Source of the DNA: Sycobia sp. Sy_11
Lineage: Eukaryota > Arthropoda > Insecta > Hymenoptera > Epichrysomallidae
Reading direction: 5' to 3'
Assembly: GCA_018907035.1 (NCBI GenBank)
Contig: JACCIC010000099.1
Coordinates: 1,720,001 to 1,784,000, forward strand
Length of the DNA stretch: 64,000 nucleotides
Every line of letters begins with the position of its first letter. Positions within the stretch are counted from its first letter, which is position 1. A program made the position numbers and the translations under genes. The notes beneath the pieces were generated by a model. It saw nothing but the letters and a program-made list of their open reading frames with translations, made no database searches and was not told the origin of the DNA. This document shows, in pieces, positions 1 through 13,763 of this stretch.

Positions 1-1275
1 TTATAATGTTTATTATTATAAAATATTTTAAAAGAAAAGCATTATTTGTTTTGATAAAAAAGTTCTGGATTCTTCAGAACTAATCATTTATTTCCCCAGG
101 TATATGTTAAAAAAGGCAAAATTATAGTTGAAAATTGTATTACGAGTTACGCCCCATCAAAAACAGAAAATTACTTAGACAGTGACATTTTTGCGATAAA
201 TGCATTTTAAGATTTATGGGTATCGCTTTTGTAGAAGAATAATCATAATTGATAAATGATAATTGCGAAAGAAAATACAAAATGGTTACATTATTTATGA
301 GCAACGTTAATCATTCAAGTCTGCCTAGATTCCAAATAGAGTTAAAAGTTTCACTTATACAATACTGTCAGCTTCGGATATTTCAATAGATTAAATAAAT
401 GAATTATTAGTAACTCTTCATATACATTTAAAATTAAAAAAAAATTACTTTTCTCAACTGTTATATTCTAAACGGCTAAGATTTCTATCGTTCTTAGAGT
501 ATGATTTGCACACAACTGTAATTATATTAGTCTCTTACTAACTCTATTCATTTTTATTTTATACTGATTATACAGAGATGATTGGGAATAAGACCAGTCG
601 ACTACTTGTACGATTAAATTTGTTCATTAAAAATACTATAAGATCAATAGTAATATCGATTATTTTCTATGTAAAAAGTTTCAGAATATTCCATGTACTT
701 GATTCAGCGACTTGAATATAGAAAAAATAACGATATCTATACATTATATACAAACTGCAGTACTCTCTTTTCCCAATATTCTGTATAGAGTGAAATTTTT
801 TATAATGCAGGGTCACGTAATCCCAGGATCTCGATTACTGTTTTTAGTGCAAACCGTTAAAGCCCAAAGTAAGTTTAAGTTGGCAATTTTGGAAAATCGC
901 AAAAAAATATTTTACATTCCACGGTGACTCCCGCGTAATCGCGCCTTCGTGACACATACTCTTACGTGCTCAATATCGTATTCGGTGGCGTTCAAGCAGA
1001 CGGATAAAAAAACCGAATTGATACTATTATCAGATAATTTTGCGAGAAATCATGTATAAATGCGATCGATGCAGCTGGTATGTATTATATATTCCTTTAT
1101 AAAAGCCCCTTGTCTATAACATTTATGGCAAAAAGGACGCGCGAACTTCGACTATACCTAGATAGACACGCAACATCCAATATAAATAGCCCGAATTATC
1201 GGATTGACTAATCGTGCGCGTTTCTTATAAGAAAACTAAGTAGCCCCCGGGATCTTCCTTGGTGCCCGCGGGTAG

Positions 1276-1277
<2 letters not shown>
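1..1277. other. AT-rich non-coding sequence
   Basis: No gene, RNA or organised repeat is visible. A short open frame at 712-927 lacks an ATG and any protein-like character. Composition becomes more GC-rich after about 930. Confidence 0.6.

Positions 1278-1323
<46 letters not shown>
1278..1323. repeat. (TA)n microsatellite
   Basis: About 23 uninterrupted TA units, next to a GC-rich stretch rich in CGCG and GTGCACGC at 1,330-1,440. Confidence 0.95.
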
Positions 1324-1325
<2 letters not shown>

Positions 1326-1839
1326 AAGTGCCTCGTTAGCAAGGGGGCGCGGTGCTGCACGCGCTACAGCGGCAATCTCTCTCCAGCGATCGGCGCTCAA
1401 GGTGCGAACACGCGCGCGTGCGTGCACGCGTGTACGAAATGTTAAATCGATACTTTAAACTCGGACTATGCGCCGCTCGTTATTAGCTTTGCGAAGAGTA
1501 TCGCGATGCACGCGCCGTGTATACATACATACACATAATATGTATATAGATGTATATGCTTTTAGCTGATGCGGTGGCCATACGAGCCGGGATCGCGCTC
1601 GAGGCGCCGAGGATTCCTGGGAGAGTACCGTTGCTGAGCTTGGATTTTTAATGCACGACGAGCGGATATACTTTTAGGCAGAAGAATATCCGAGCGGGAT
1701 CGTGGCGAAATTCGGAACGAACTCGAGAAATTTGTCAAGTAAAAGTTTAGACTTTATACTACTGGAGCATAAGCCATCAGATTCGAAAGTTGTTATTAGT
1801 TTAGCATAGTGCAAGAGAAAGATTAAAAAGGCACCTAGA

Positions 1840-1841
<2 letters not shown>

Positions 1842-1911
<70 letters not shown>
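1842..1911. repeat. (CT)n microsatellite
   Basis: About 35 uninterrupted CT units, one of the two longest dinucleotide GA/CT arrays in the window. Confidence 0.95.
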
Positions 1912-1913
<2 letters not shown>

Positions 1914-2027
1914 CGATGGAAGCACTCCAAGCCTTTGCGCAAAAGACATGGAAAAGTTATCTAGACTGTATTTTTGTTTCTGTCACCGCCGTGACGCATT
2001 TTTAACTCGGCAGATTCCTCCAATATA

Positions 2028-2030
<3 letters not shown>

Positions 2031-2070
<40 letters not shown>
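2031..2070. repeat. (AT)n microsatellite
   Basis: Twenty uninterrupted AT units, 120 bases from the preceding CT array. Confidence 0.95.
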
Positions 2071-2072
<2 letters not shown>

Positions 2073-2630
2073 CTTAAGTATTTCTTTGCTCTTTTTTCCA
2101 CTAAATAAAGAATACGGCGAAACAGCACATTAAAAACATCCTTACAGGAAATATTAATATAGAAAGGAAATTAAAAATATTATTATTGTGTAATATATCG
2201 TGCTCGCGTATGTGCACATACATACATTTTTTTAAAATTGTATTTTGATTCGATTACAAATATTTCACTTTCCGCTTGAATAAATTTTCATACTATTCAC
2301 AAGATTTTAATCAAACGCAATTACATATTGGAAACGTAACAATGCCAGTTTTATTTCCTTCACCCTCTACTGGAACGTAGCGTTATTCAGAATTTTCTTT
2401 TGACTTCGAATTACATATAGAGCCACCTTTCTGTTCAGATTATACGACGATCTGTAAACAAGACTTTCTACTCGCAAAGGTTATGATTTCACGCAGAAAA
2501 ATGCAGCGAAAAAGTCAAGACTGAAAGAAAAAAATAATATCTTCTATTATTATTTTTTTAATGTTAAAAATGTTTTGTTACATGCACTCTACAGTTATAG
2601 GGTAGACTTTTAGGAATTCGAGTCACGAAG

Positions 2631-2729
2631 GTCTGGCGTAAGTTTGATGCAAGTCTGATCAAAGTTCGGTGAAATTCTGATGCAAGTTCGACACAAGTAT
2701 TGCAGTAACTTGACAGAAATCTGATTGCG
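2631..2729. repeat. degenerate 11-bp tandem repeat, nine units
   Basis: Nine consecutive 11-base units align without gaps: gtctggcgtaa, gtttgatgcaa, gtctgatcaaa, gttcggtgaaa, ttctgatgcaa, gttcgacacaa and three more divergent ones. The approximate consensus is GTYTGATGCAA. The period is close to one DNA helical turn. It keeps a minus-strand frame open because no stop happens to arise, but that frame is not protein-like. Confidence 0.7.
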
Positions 2730-5700
2730 GCAATTAATAAATTTCGCAAATCTTATAATATTACATTTTCTCCATTTACATATATTGCATATGGGTGAAG
2801 CAATAGTATATCGGATAAAATAATATAGAAGGTAGCGTGATCATTTTTATTAACGAGTAAAATATTTTTAGTATTTTTTTTCTTACATTTCAAATTTAAT
2901 GCTTAGTCCATATATGCGTTAAATATTTATTTAGAGGTGTTATCGGGTATTATATTGAGATGCATGGTACACAATGAAACTCTTATAGCTCGAACTTTCA
3001 AGAGGCTTTAATCTATATAGGTAGGTGTACTCGAATATTGCCAAGTCTGTGCTTATTATTATGAAGAGCACGTAAGGAGGTTCATAAAGCTTGTTGTACG
3101 AACCCACTGTAAAGTTGAAACTAATCGCGTCCCTTGAGACGTGTACCAACTAGTTTCCCGTAAATGCATAATGCACATTCAGCTTTCTCTAACCCTTGTC
3201 CCTTTTTCCATTGATGAATATTTTGCGATGTAAAAAAATGAAATAAATTTAATACTGTATATGTTGCATAAAATACGAAAGAATCATCCACAGGAAGAGA
3301 GACAGAGAAAATTGCATTTGTATACCTTGTTTAATAAACTTTAGAAATATCCGCTGAATTATACAAGATTCAAAGAGGATATTTAATCATTTTTTTCATT
3401 CCATCTAATTTCAGAATGAATCAAAATTATCAGTGAAAATAAACTATAATTACTCAAGATAATGTTCAAATGGGTGTTTTGAACGAAATCGCCATTAATC
3501 CATATAGACTTGCGTCAGATTCTAATGTCAAATTTTGAAATATTTTTGTAAGTATTTCCGTAAGAAATCGTCAGGATTTTTGTTTGAACTGAACAAAAAA
3601 AAAAAAAAAAAAACGAGAGGAAAAACGAACTCTGAGTATATTTGTATGGTAAAGTCGGAAAAACAGCACGATAGTCAACTCGTAACGATGAAAACGCGAC
3701 GAGGCACCCAGTAAGTATTACCGAATGCTTACTATCGTTCTCATTTTCAATATGTATGTATGTATGTATATATATGACAATGGCAGCATAAAGGTTTTAT
3801 GAAGTCAGCGCCTCCTTTAGATTCGTTCGAGCATCCAAAACGATTTCCCCCCAAGAAGTGCCCGGATTTGTACAGAGATTTGGCAAAACGATAAAACCCG
3901 CTCGTCCGCGCTCCGCAATTGCGCCATAATCCCGGCCGACCGGTGCGTATATCCGTGCGCGCATACTGCACGTGATCTGTGCGCTGTGATTCCTTTCCCA
4001 TATAACACACTTGCGATACTCTACATATGTAGTTCAGTACCCGCGAAACGACCACCGAACTTTTGGAAATAATCCCATGTATTTTTCCGCGCATCGTGTC
4101 GTTAGCGAAGCGAACGCTGCCGACGACGATGACGACGACGAACACGACGACAAGGACTCCGTCCTCAAAGCCCTGGCACACACGTTGTACTGCAATGGTT
4201 TTGCGCAAAGTCGGACATTAGGCAAGTGCGCAGATTCTATGAAAATAAGTAAAATTGCTCTCGGTAGCGGTGGTGGGAATGGGGGGGGGGGAGCAGAGAG
4301 TTACTCAGCTTGCGGTTAAGGAGTATAATTGAAGACTCGTTCTTGCCAGGCTAACATCATATCTTAATGATATTCTTTGACAAAAAAAAGCTAAACATTT
4401 TTAATGCAAGGACAGATCATTTTTGCACATTTTAAATGCAATTTACTACATGAAATTTCGCAATGATCTTAAATTAGATCTGGTTAAAGAAGCGCAACCC
4501 GTATTGCGTGCATTGAATGGTTTTTTAAAGCGATCCTCCACTTATGTATTTTAAATGATAGACTTAAAATAATTTAAATGTTAATTAACACTCATTTCTA
4601 TTTGAAAGAAAGTTTGAAAATGTTTTAACCTATTGATTGCACCACAAAGTTATAGTTTTGTTTTCAGATTGATATCGAAATTATTTTTACCGATCACGTT
4701 ACATATATAATCCGTTATGAAGTACGATGTGTTGGTTCACTTTTATTAGGGTTTGCAGATCTATAGCTATTTATATAAGTACCGACTGATTTTCTGCTAA
4801 TTTAATTACCTTCTAGTTTAATTGTGAACGGTAATTTTTTTTTCAATAGATTGTTTACAGTTGAAAATTATAATAACTTTGCTGGTATTTAAAAATTACT
4901 GTAATACGTAGGCAATCGTATATTTAACAACGACATATGAAAATGAGTATGAAAACAGAATATTACCCAAGACAGGTGCACTGTTTGTTAACGACTATAA
5001 TTTTAAGGATTTTGTAAATGCGCCATGGGGGCGAGCATTTGAAATCGACTCGTTTATCATTTCACAACTGAAACATAAGAATAATGCACAACAAATCTTA
5101 CGCTTCGATCGGTACAGCTCTAGTAAAAGTCTGCAAGACCGGAAGTCCTACTGTTTTAAAATTCAACGCGCGTTGTGCGCAGCAACGCGTAGAATTCTTC
5201 GACAAGAACTATAGATGTACAGGTTGATATTTGAAATTTTCCTCGGACTACTCGGCTTAAACGTGCACGCCTAGACATACCTTGTATACAAGGTAGCGAT
5301 GCTAATTAACAGCCGTCACTCCAGCTCTTGGTCGATGAAGAGCTCTATAGGGAAAAAAGGCAACCCTATCGAGTCTACGTAACACATGCTAAAGACATCC
5401 GAGCGCGTACACTGACGCAGGACCGGTCGTGTAGATCATAAATTCCAATCAGAGATGCGCTCTAATCGCTTCAATAAACGTCGATCAGTCATTCGTATAC
5501 CAAAAAACTCTCTCTCTCTTCTCTCTCTCTCTCTCTCTGTTTCTCCCATGCGCTCAGTCCACGTCCAAGATGACGTGGAAAAGAGGTGAGTAGGGAGAGG
5601 AAGGGGGAGTAGGGAGAAAGTATCGAGGGAAGGCACGCGCGAGCCCGCTTCCCATCTGATAAATCCCCTTATACACACGGTGTGCGCGCGCGCTCGGTGC

Positions 5701-6159
5701 AGATACAAGCTCGCGGCCTCTTAACTAACTCGAGCGGGTGTGTGTATATACGGTAGTTACGTAGTATATAGTATAGCAAGCGCTCGTGACGGAGATGAAC
5801 ATCGCGCGAGCATTATATGTGACTGGGGGGGGGGTGGGATCGGCGAGGAGGGCCAGGAGGAGGGGGACCACGGGACAACAGAGGTATATGTAAGGAAACT
5901 GTACGCGCGTATAACGCGGCGCCCCCCTCCCCCTAATATCACCGCGCCGCGCAAGAAAGCCCAGGGGCGAGCGCGCGCTGCTTGCGGTATGTCGTAACCC
6001 ACCGACGCAGGAATCCCACGCCTCGTTCATATATCAAGGTTAGGTCGCGGGGCGCCCCGTGCGCCACCTTCTCTCTACTGTATCCACCTTATCCTATCTT
6101 CTCTTCCTCCTTATCTCGCTCTAATACGGCAACGCAATATCGACGCCCTCCAACGAAAA

Positions 6160-6197
<38 letters not shown>

Positions 6198-6367
6198 AGC
6201 TGTGTCGCCGAAGACTATATATAGTAAATATTTCAAATTTTACGTCTAGAATTAGAAAGGTTCTATAATTTTGCGGTTAAGATTGGCAAGCGAGTAAACA
6301 AATTATAATTTTACGTCAAGTACTCATAAATACATATACACGCTCATAGAGTGTGAAAGAGGGAGAG

Positions 6368-6370
<3 letters not shown>

Positions 6371-6408
<38 letters not shown>
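6371..6408. repeat. (GA)n microsatellite
   Basis: Nineteen uninterrupted GA units in a purine-rich setting. Confidence 0.95.
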
Positions 6409-6411
<3 letters not shown>

Positions 6412-7399
6412 AAAAAGAGATAAACCTATCAAACTTATTTTGTTACAAAGCATTTTCAAAAAAGATAAACAGAATTCATTACTAGAGCCTGATAAAACCT
6501 GAAGGATTCATTTAACTATGTATAAAATATTATTCAAGGTTATAACCGTCTCATATTTTCTATATAATCCTGAAAAAATAAAATAAAATCGGACAAGTTT
6601 TGCATTAATCGACCAGATTGACTCGTCAGTTCAGTTTGCGAAACGTATGTAGATAAGTATAGAAAAAAACCATATCTTTTATGTAGATGAACTTGATTTA
6701 TTTTACTAGTGAAAAATAAATGTTGATGAAGAAATCTTGACGATTCATTGCAAGAAAATAATTTAATGCTTGAGATACACTTGTAATTAGTTATACATAT
6801 TATTATACATCTGATAAAACAGTCGATAAAATCGTTTTATAATTCTCGTTTAAGAAATGTGCGAATATTCCAAGAGAAATCTGAAAATGCAAGTGGAAAT
6901 TTCGTACTTTTTGATGGAACAATTGTAAAATCTGTGACTTTTCGTAAAGGAAATCGAATTCTATTTGCCGACGCTAATTCTGAACTATGCAACTTTTTGT
7001 TGCGTGAAGGGGCGTGATAGGCAGTAAAAGGGAAAAACAAAAAAATCACATCTCCTAGTTCATCTCATGTGCATCGATTTCCTTATGACGCGCATTCCCC
7101 CTTCTAAATATACATATTCCGCGGATTTTCCCTGTCTTCGCCTTTAATAGGAGCTCGCGAACGTTGGTAAAGTTTTCCCGGTCTGCGACTGAGACTGATT
7201 ATGTGACGTGACTGCAGTCACCCTCGCGTGCACGAGCTCGACTGCGTAAATTACACAGAGCGGTGAATGAAGAACTTGGAGATTAACGTGAGACAGGGAG
7301 CTTTTCTCGTCCTTGTAATTAGGAAGTTATGTTATAGTATATATATATATATGCGCCTATGTGTGTGTGTTTGTGCGTGTGTGTGATAAGGCTGCGTTC

Positions 7400-8300
7400 C
7401 GTTGTTGGGCGCGAGAACCCTGGTAATTTTCGCCGTCTCGGGAAGCTCTTTCCTATTGGCACGAATCGCAAAATTAACTCGGATTACTTAGTTACATACT
7501 TGGAGGGTCTGAGTAATTGCTAATAAGCGAACTTACGCTGTCCACTCGCATTATTCGTGGAATTCCACGAGGTCTCCGTATATATTGTTGCCATTGCGAA
7601 ACTTCACGAGCTACCGAAACTTCCGTAAGGCTAATATACGAGGGAGGTGTCATTACTCCCCGCCACCCACGGCGGAACTTCGCGTAACGCGCCGAGTTCC
7701 TCCCAAAATATAGACGTTCTGAACGTCTCCTCGGATCATCCGTGAGACCCCCGCGCCTCTCGCGGCTATAAATGCTAGCGCTGAGCGAAGGAAGCACGGC
7801 GGATTGACGCATTAGTTGGTGGGTGGCAAGTTGAGGGGTGGCGCGAAGCTCACCCAAGAACACGGGCGCAGTTCCGAATATCCGCGCGGCGAAGATCTCG
7901 AGTCGGTAGTATATACGGTTTTACGAGGGGCAAACGCGCAACGCCCGCGAGAAACTTTATCCACGTCTGTTTCTGTCTCTCTCTCCCCTCTCTCTTCCTT
8001 CTCCCTCCTTAGCCGCGGACGCTGTGGCTTGCGTATATATTTAGCTGTTACGTTCGGCCGTAAATCGAAGAGGATTTTGCCCGGTGGCCCGGGAAACAAC
8101 TCGCGCGCGGAAATCAGACGGCGAATTTCGCGCAGTGGCCCGACGCGACTTCGAGGGAGCGTTTCGCCGGATCTCAATGTACGTACTCGACTGCTGGCGC
8201 GGTGGTTCGTTCCGCCGAAGCTGATTGCACAGTTAAGCAAAATTCGTCTTCCCGATTTGGGCTCCGGATCGGTTGGAATCCTCGTTGATAGGAGAGAGAC
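7400..8300. other. GC-rich island, open on both strands
   Basis: The sequence turns GC-rich (CGCGCGGCGAAG and similar) and is open on both strands over 7,812-8,388, with frames of about 190 codons each way. Neither translation shows a domain, signal peptide or balanced composition, and no convincing splice sites frame them. It is best read as a CpG-rich regulatory island or an unrecognised 5' exon. Confidence 0.35.
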
Positions 8301-9861
8301 CTTGTTTAACTTCCTTAACATCAACTGTATAATTTTATATATTTGTAGGTTACTGGTTTTTTTTCTGCATTTTCGACACATTTTGTAAATTCATTCTTTG
8401 ATAACTATAATTAAAAAATAAAGGATTAATTTTGGTATCTTTAGTAAATATTAAACTGTTCTTTAATTCTCTAATCGTTTAATTCTTTAATTCTTAGATA
8501 GACTCGATGAGCGAAGTTAATTGATAAGGCATTTGATTTATTATGGACATACGTTAGATATCTTTATTAATTTAATGCTATAAAGGTCAAACGGTATCGA
8601 GAGTAAACCTCTTTGTTAATTTACAAGATTTCATTTTATTTTATACTGTAAAAATATAAAATCTCACTAGCGTTTTATATCCTCCTCGGCATTTCCTCAT
8701 TATTTACGAGCCCAAAATAATAAAGATTAAATTTTTATGTCTCAAAATGTTTCAGTGCTTTATTAAAAAATGTATAGACTCTTGAATAAAATAAAAGTAC
8801 GAAACAACGTCGTTAGCGAAAGATTGCGATAAACTTGATATGCCTATAATTTTCGAAAGCGAATGTTGAGTTTACTTTAATGCAATGGGTGTGCATTTAA
8901 ATTTTATTCGTGACGTAGTTTAGAAAGAACGTGTCACGGTTGGCATAAATTTAGCTTCGACTTCTTTGACTACAACCTATTTGAATTACGAGCATGCAAT
9001 TGTTAGAACGAATAAACAGCTTAAGAATAATAAAAATTTACATTTTACGGTAATGTAACTACTTAATATCGTGCTGCGAAATAAGAAAAAAAACAAATCC
9101 GCATAATTCTAAGATTAAAAATTTCACTCAATTTCACAGTCCAGAATGAAGAACCATGGTTATATAATATAATTGCCCGTGACAGCGCTCGAGGCATTAC
9201 CCCAGAACGTCGGTAATGCCCGGTAAGGACAACAATCGCCGGGCCGCATAATCTACTGTTACGTAACATCCACCCTTTACGAGCGCACGGGTGCAATTAC
9301 TATCTCTCGCGGTGCTCTAAGAATCTGCGTTGTTCCAATAGAATCAATTTTTATCCACTTAGGTCCTCAACAATCGTCAATGGCCCCATTGTTCCCTGCG
9401 CGCGTAGCCCGCAACTTCCGTGCTGCCCCCCTCCCCTCATTCGCTTGCGTCGTATACTATTAGATCGTTGCCAGGTGCGCTTTTCTCTTTTCCTCGTTCT
9501 CCCCCTATTCGCCCGTAATTGATTTCAGTAAACCAAATTCTATCGAATCGATTTGGAATTCGAGCGCCCTCGGGCCGCGCACCGCAGCTTCAACGCGCGC
9601 TCCGACTCGGGTCAGCGAGCGCGCGTTAACCCTCTTGCTTGCGCGGCGCGAATGCAAATTCGCGTTTAAATGGCCGAGGGGTCGCGAACGGCCGCGGTCG
9701 AGGAAGTTGCGGGCCGAGGCGAAAAGCGCGCGTCTTCGGCAGTCCCGGGTATACGGGATTAGATTTGCACCGCTGAATCGGGGAGTGGGCCAAAGGGCAC
9801 CTTTGTTTCTATTTCGCTGCTCAGCGAAGTAGGAGCGAGGCAGGCGAGATGGGATCGAGCC

Positions 9862-9893
<32 letters not shown>

Positions 9894-10964
9894 GAGAGAG
9901 AGTGCAAAGTTTTCGTATTTTCGTAGAGCCGTGAACGAAGAGGAAGTTTGCAGTAATAACAGAACTGTTTGAATGATATTTAATAACTGCTTATTTATGA
10001 AAAGAAGTTGCTAAGTGAAAGGTAAATATATTTATTGTATTGGATAACTTTGACGAAAATGTAACAATTATATCACGAGATAACAGTTGCTTCACGTAAG
10101 GAATTTGACATGTACTTTTGCATACTATTTATTCGAGGCATACTGGATAGTAATCGAATTCAATTAATCTGCGCGAACAAAGATTTTTAGTGTTAAAAAA
10201 TACGAGAGTGGGATGAAAATGTTTCCACTTGATAACGAGAAACATCTTTCTTCGTTTTTTATTCGTTTCATTGGACAATACGATCTCCGTCAAGACTATA
10301 ACTTTGTCCCTAACGCATTTATACCCTTCTTGGACTCCTTTTTCCGTCAACTTCCCGAAAACATCGCTTTACAACATCCATGCGCAAACACGATAGATAT
10401 GCCGGGCGGTCAATCAGTTCAAGCTTCAGTTCGTTGATTTTAGCCATTCCAACGACGGAGGAATGGGCATGGGCAATCGATTTTGTACTGTACAATGTAT
10501 GCTCGCTGCGACAGTTGATCCGGGAACAAGCTCGGCGTACGCGCAGTAGCAAATTTTATTTTTTGTATACGTCTATACAAAATACTCGCCGGTGGCAGTT
10601 GAACGTATCGCCGACTAGAATTATCTCGGCCGGGTTTAAGTATGGCCCTCGATCGCGCTTACCAGACGATCACACTGACCGGGCGCCCGGAATTGCAAAA
10701 ATCCTATTTTCCGTCTACACTGCATCGTATGTATTTCGGGTAGCCGTGCGAAAACGAGTTATAGGACACTCGCTCGAATATTCAATTAGATTTCGCCGAC
10801 TTGATACTGTGATAGCAACAGAATTGAGCTTTGGAATTATTGGGATTCCAGTTTCAAAACAAGTGATAAAAAAAATAGCAACACGACAGAATAAGGGCGA
10901 AACCTGGTTTTCTCATTCGCAGCCGCAAAGCCTTTCGAATTTTTCAGCTTTTCCCAGAGCGTCT

Positions 10965-10968
<4 letters not shown>
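8301..10968. other. non-coding sequence with a GC island at 9.4-9.9 kb
   Basis: The block is AT-rich to about 9.1 kb. It then has GC-rich stretches at 9,180-9,300 and 9,540-9,840, followed by a GACA/GA-rich run at 9,866-9,901. No supported gene is present. Confidence 0.5.
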
Positions 10969-11018
<50 letters not shown>

Positions 11019-11146
11019 CTTTCTCTCTCCTAACCTTTAAGAATCCCCTCTCCGGCCAACAGATAAATTTTTCATTTCGCACACTCACTCTCGAAAAAAC
11101 CATCAAGCGCGCAATTCCGCAGAGCGCGATAAAAGAGACCACCACC

Positions 11147-11181
<35 letters not shown>
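10969..11181. repeat. paired (CT)n arrays
   Basis: Two CT arrays (10,969-11,014 and 11,148-11,181) lie about 130 bases apart in the same orientation. They create the long Leu-Ser and Arg-Glu runs seen when the region is translated, which are artefacts. Confidence 0.9.
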
Positions 11182-11183
<2 letters not shown>

Positions 11184-11988
11184 TCTCTTTCTTTCTATTC
11201 TTTACTCGATCTCTCGAATCTCTACTACTGCCGAAAAGGTGCGAACCAAGCGATGTTGCACAGTGCACCAGAGCCCACGGACGCCCGACGACGTAGTTAT
11301 TTTAAGAAAAAACTGGTTTGCCACAGCCCGAGTTATATTTACTTTTCTCATGTGCACGCGCGCGACCGCTTGTACACCAGGACGAGCGCGCTGAAGTCGC
11401 AGGATTCTCTCTTTCTCTTTCTCTCGGTAAACGGTTGTGAGTTTTCTGCGCTCTCCCTTTAAGTCTCGTCCTCCGTTTCTCTTATTCTCGGCTATACATC
11501 TGGCGACCGGTCTCGGTCATTGGAGGACAATGTGCGTATGCGCGTATTTGAATGCATAAGCATATATTATATACATATATGTGTATGTGTGTATATGTGT
11601 GGGTGCGCGCGCGCGTGTGTGCGTGTATTGGAAATCAGCGAGGCGACAAGAGTAAACGCTTGTGTGGCGGGGGAGGGGAGATTCGGGTCAATAGCACCGC
11701 GCGCGGGCGAACGATGCGAATGATATTATGGCTCGATTACGAAACGGCGATTTTACGAATATACGGAGTTTATTTCATTTTCTCAAAATGCCTCTGGCCC
11801 GTTCCTTTTCTTTGTTTTTATTTAACGAATTTTTTCCACGGTCGATTGTATTATCCAGAATTGTAGAAATTATATTTTTTTACTTTTCTCAAGCAGTCTT
11901 TTTCATCGTATGAAGTGTAAATATTTTCTGGAGCTCGAGCCGCATTGCAGGGAAATTAAATAATTGAATTATATGAAGTGCATTTCTG

Positions 11989-12034
<46 letters not shown>

Positions 12035-13134
12035 TATATATAGCTATTATGATTGATATAATTTAATTAAATAGAGCAGTGATGCTTGAAGAAAGTTTAA
12101 TTGCATTCCGAGTAGGGTATTATAAAGATTTACGTAATAGTGCACAGTTTATCACCGAATATAATTCAAATGCTTATGATTTATTAAATATTTAATACTT
12201 GATTTTATTAAATATAATTATTTATTGAAATTTCATCAATAATTGAAATATTTTTTGCACATAATTCGTGAAAAGGTAAACAATAATTATTTAAATTATA
12301 ATGTCAGATTTATGATCGGAAATAAGTTCATAATAATTCAATAGGTGTTGATTTATGTGAAAAAAAGATCTCTCACTGACTATTATTTAAAGAAGCTGAA
12401 TTTTTGAATTCTATAACGATAGCTTGATAAAATTTGAAAGTACATTTTTTAATCAATTCTTAAGGATAAATTTTTAACAAATTTTAATTATAGCATTTAT
12501 TCTTAGCATTACAATTTTTAGGCATGAAACTATGACTGAAAACCATATTTTAATGTTTAGAACAATAATAGTAAGGTATTGGTATTTCATTGTACATAAT
12601 TATAAAAAAAATATCTCAATGACGTCATTAATTCTCAGGGAATAAGAAAAAAAGAATCTGATATTTGTGAACGTGAACACTCTAAATTTTTCATAAACTT
12701 CCTTTACTTCTTTTTCCATAATCAAATAATGGGCTTATACTAACAAAAAATTCTATCTTATTTTTCGAATACTTTAATCTTTTATTGTTAACTTATGATT
12801 GTTTGTCTTTTAGATGTTTAACTAACGCTATATTTAAAGAAGAGGTTTTCAAACGGTAATATAACTGTGGCAACAGCGATGATCGAAAACAAAGAACGAA
12901 ATGGATTCATCGAAAATTCTTTGAATAAATTAGTTCAAGTATTATAAAACGGATAAAAATCGCTGAGAGAACGTGTCGAGATCGGAGATAAGTTATTATG
13001 ACCCGATGAAGAAATTCCGTCTTGTATTTAACGTTCTCTTTCTTTATATACTCTATACGTGATTTGCCTATATATATAATCTATCAAAGCCTGCAGTAAA
13101 TTGATGGTGCGCGTATCTCTTTATGGGAACCACA

Positions 13135-13139
<5 letters not shown>

Positions 13140-13190
<51 letters not shown>
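13140..13190. repeat. (TA)n microsatellite
   Basis: About 25 uninterrupted TA units. Confidence 0.95.
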
Positions 13191-13194
<4 letters not shown>

Positions 13195-13383
13195 ATATGT
13201 CTTATATATGAACATATATATTATATGAGAGTATTTACAGAAAGGACACCGTATATACAAACAGGTGTATGCAATAAACGCGAAAATATTCTTCAAAAAC
13301 TTTCTCGTCAGGATTGGTGCTTCGCAGCGGACACTGACGCGTCACGATCGACCGAACTTCCACATAAATCGAGCGAATTTCCT

Positions 13384-13384
13384 T

Positions 13385-13452
<68 letters not shown>
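13384..13452. repeat. (CT)n microsatellite with TTT interruptions
   Basis: About 34 CT units with two single-base interruptions, showing that it has begun to decay. Confidence 0.9.
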
Positions 13453-13718
13453 GCACCACATGTCCCCGGTTCACCTGATGAGAGTCTGATGAGCCAGATG
13501 GCTTCGATGGATATATTCTCTTTAACACATATCCTGTGCGTACAGTTCTTCCCATTGCTCCCCCCGTTCATTCGCGTTCTCTTTATTCTTTTTTTCCTTA
13601 TGCATATATATATATATATATATTGAATTGACCTCACCCACTTGCAATAGTTTACCCGTGGATTCGAGTTGAACTCTCGTTTCGTGTTTACTACTGTGCG
13701 CTGCATGTATGATGCCAA

Positions 13719-13720
<2 letters not shown>

Positions 13721-13762
<42 letters not shown>
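13721..13762. repeat. (AC)n microsatellite
   Basis: Twenty uninterrupted AC units flowing into GTGTGGG, so a short inverted CA/GT end is present. Confidence 0.95.

Positions 13763-13763
<1 letters not shown>

Larger units (their letters stand above)
2071..7320. other. non-coding sequence with microsatellites and G-runs
   Basis: Apart from the 11-bp repeat, this block holds poly(A) at 3,595-3,613, a short (GTAT)n at about 3,751-3,770, a GAC-rich patch at 4,125-4,150, G-runs at 4,281-4,291 and 5,825-5,834, (TA)n at 6,162-6,191 and (GA)n at 6,371-6,408. The stretch 5,380-6,120 is GC-richer with purine-rich runs. Open frames here overlap on both strands and are not credible genes. Confidence 0.5.

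Noticed and set aside
4011..4319. Frame with an Asp-rich run and a Gly-rich end
   Set aside because: The acidic run comes from a GAC-rich patch and the Gly run from poly(G). Opposite-strand frames are equally open, and no splice or promoter context was found.
10380..11033. 217-codon plus-strand frame
   Set aside because: No domain or balanced composition, it ends in Leu-Ser runs from a (CT)n array, and it overlaps other open frames. It looks like chance plus repeat.
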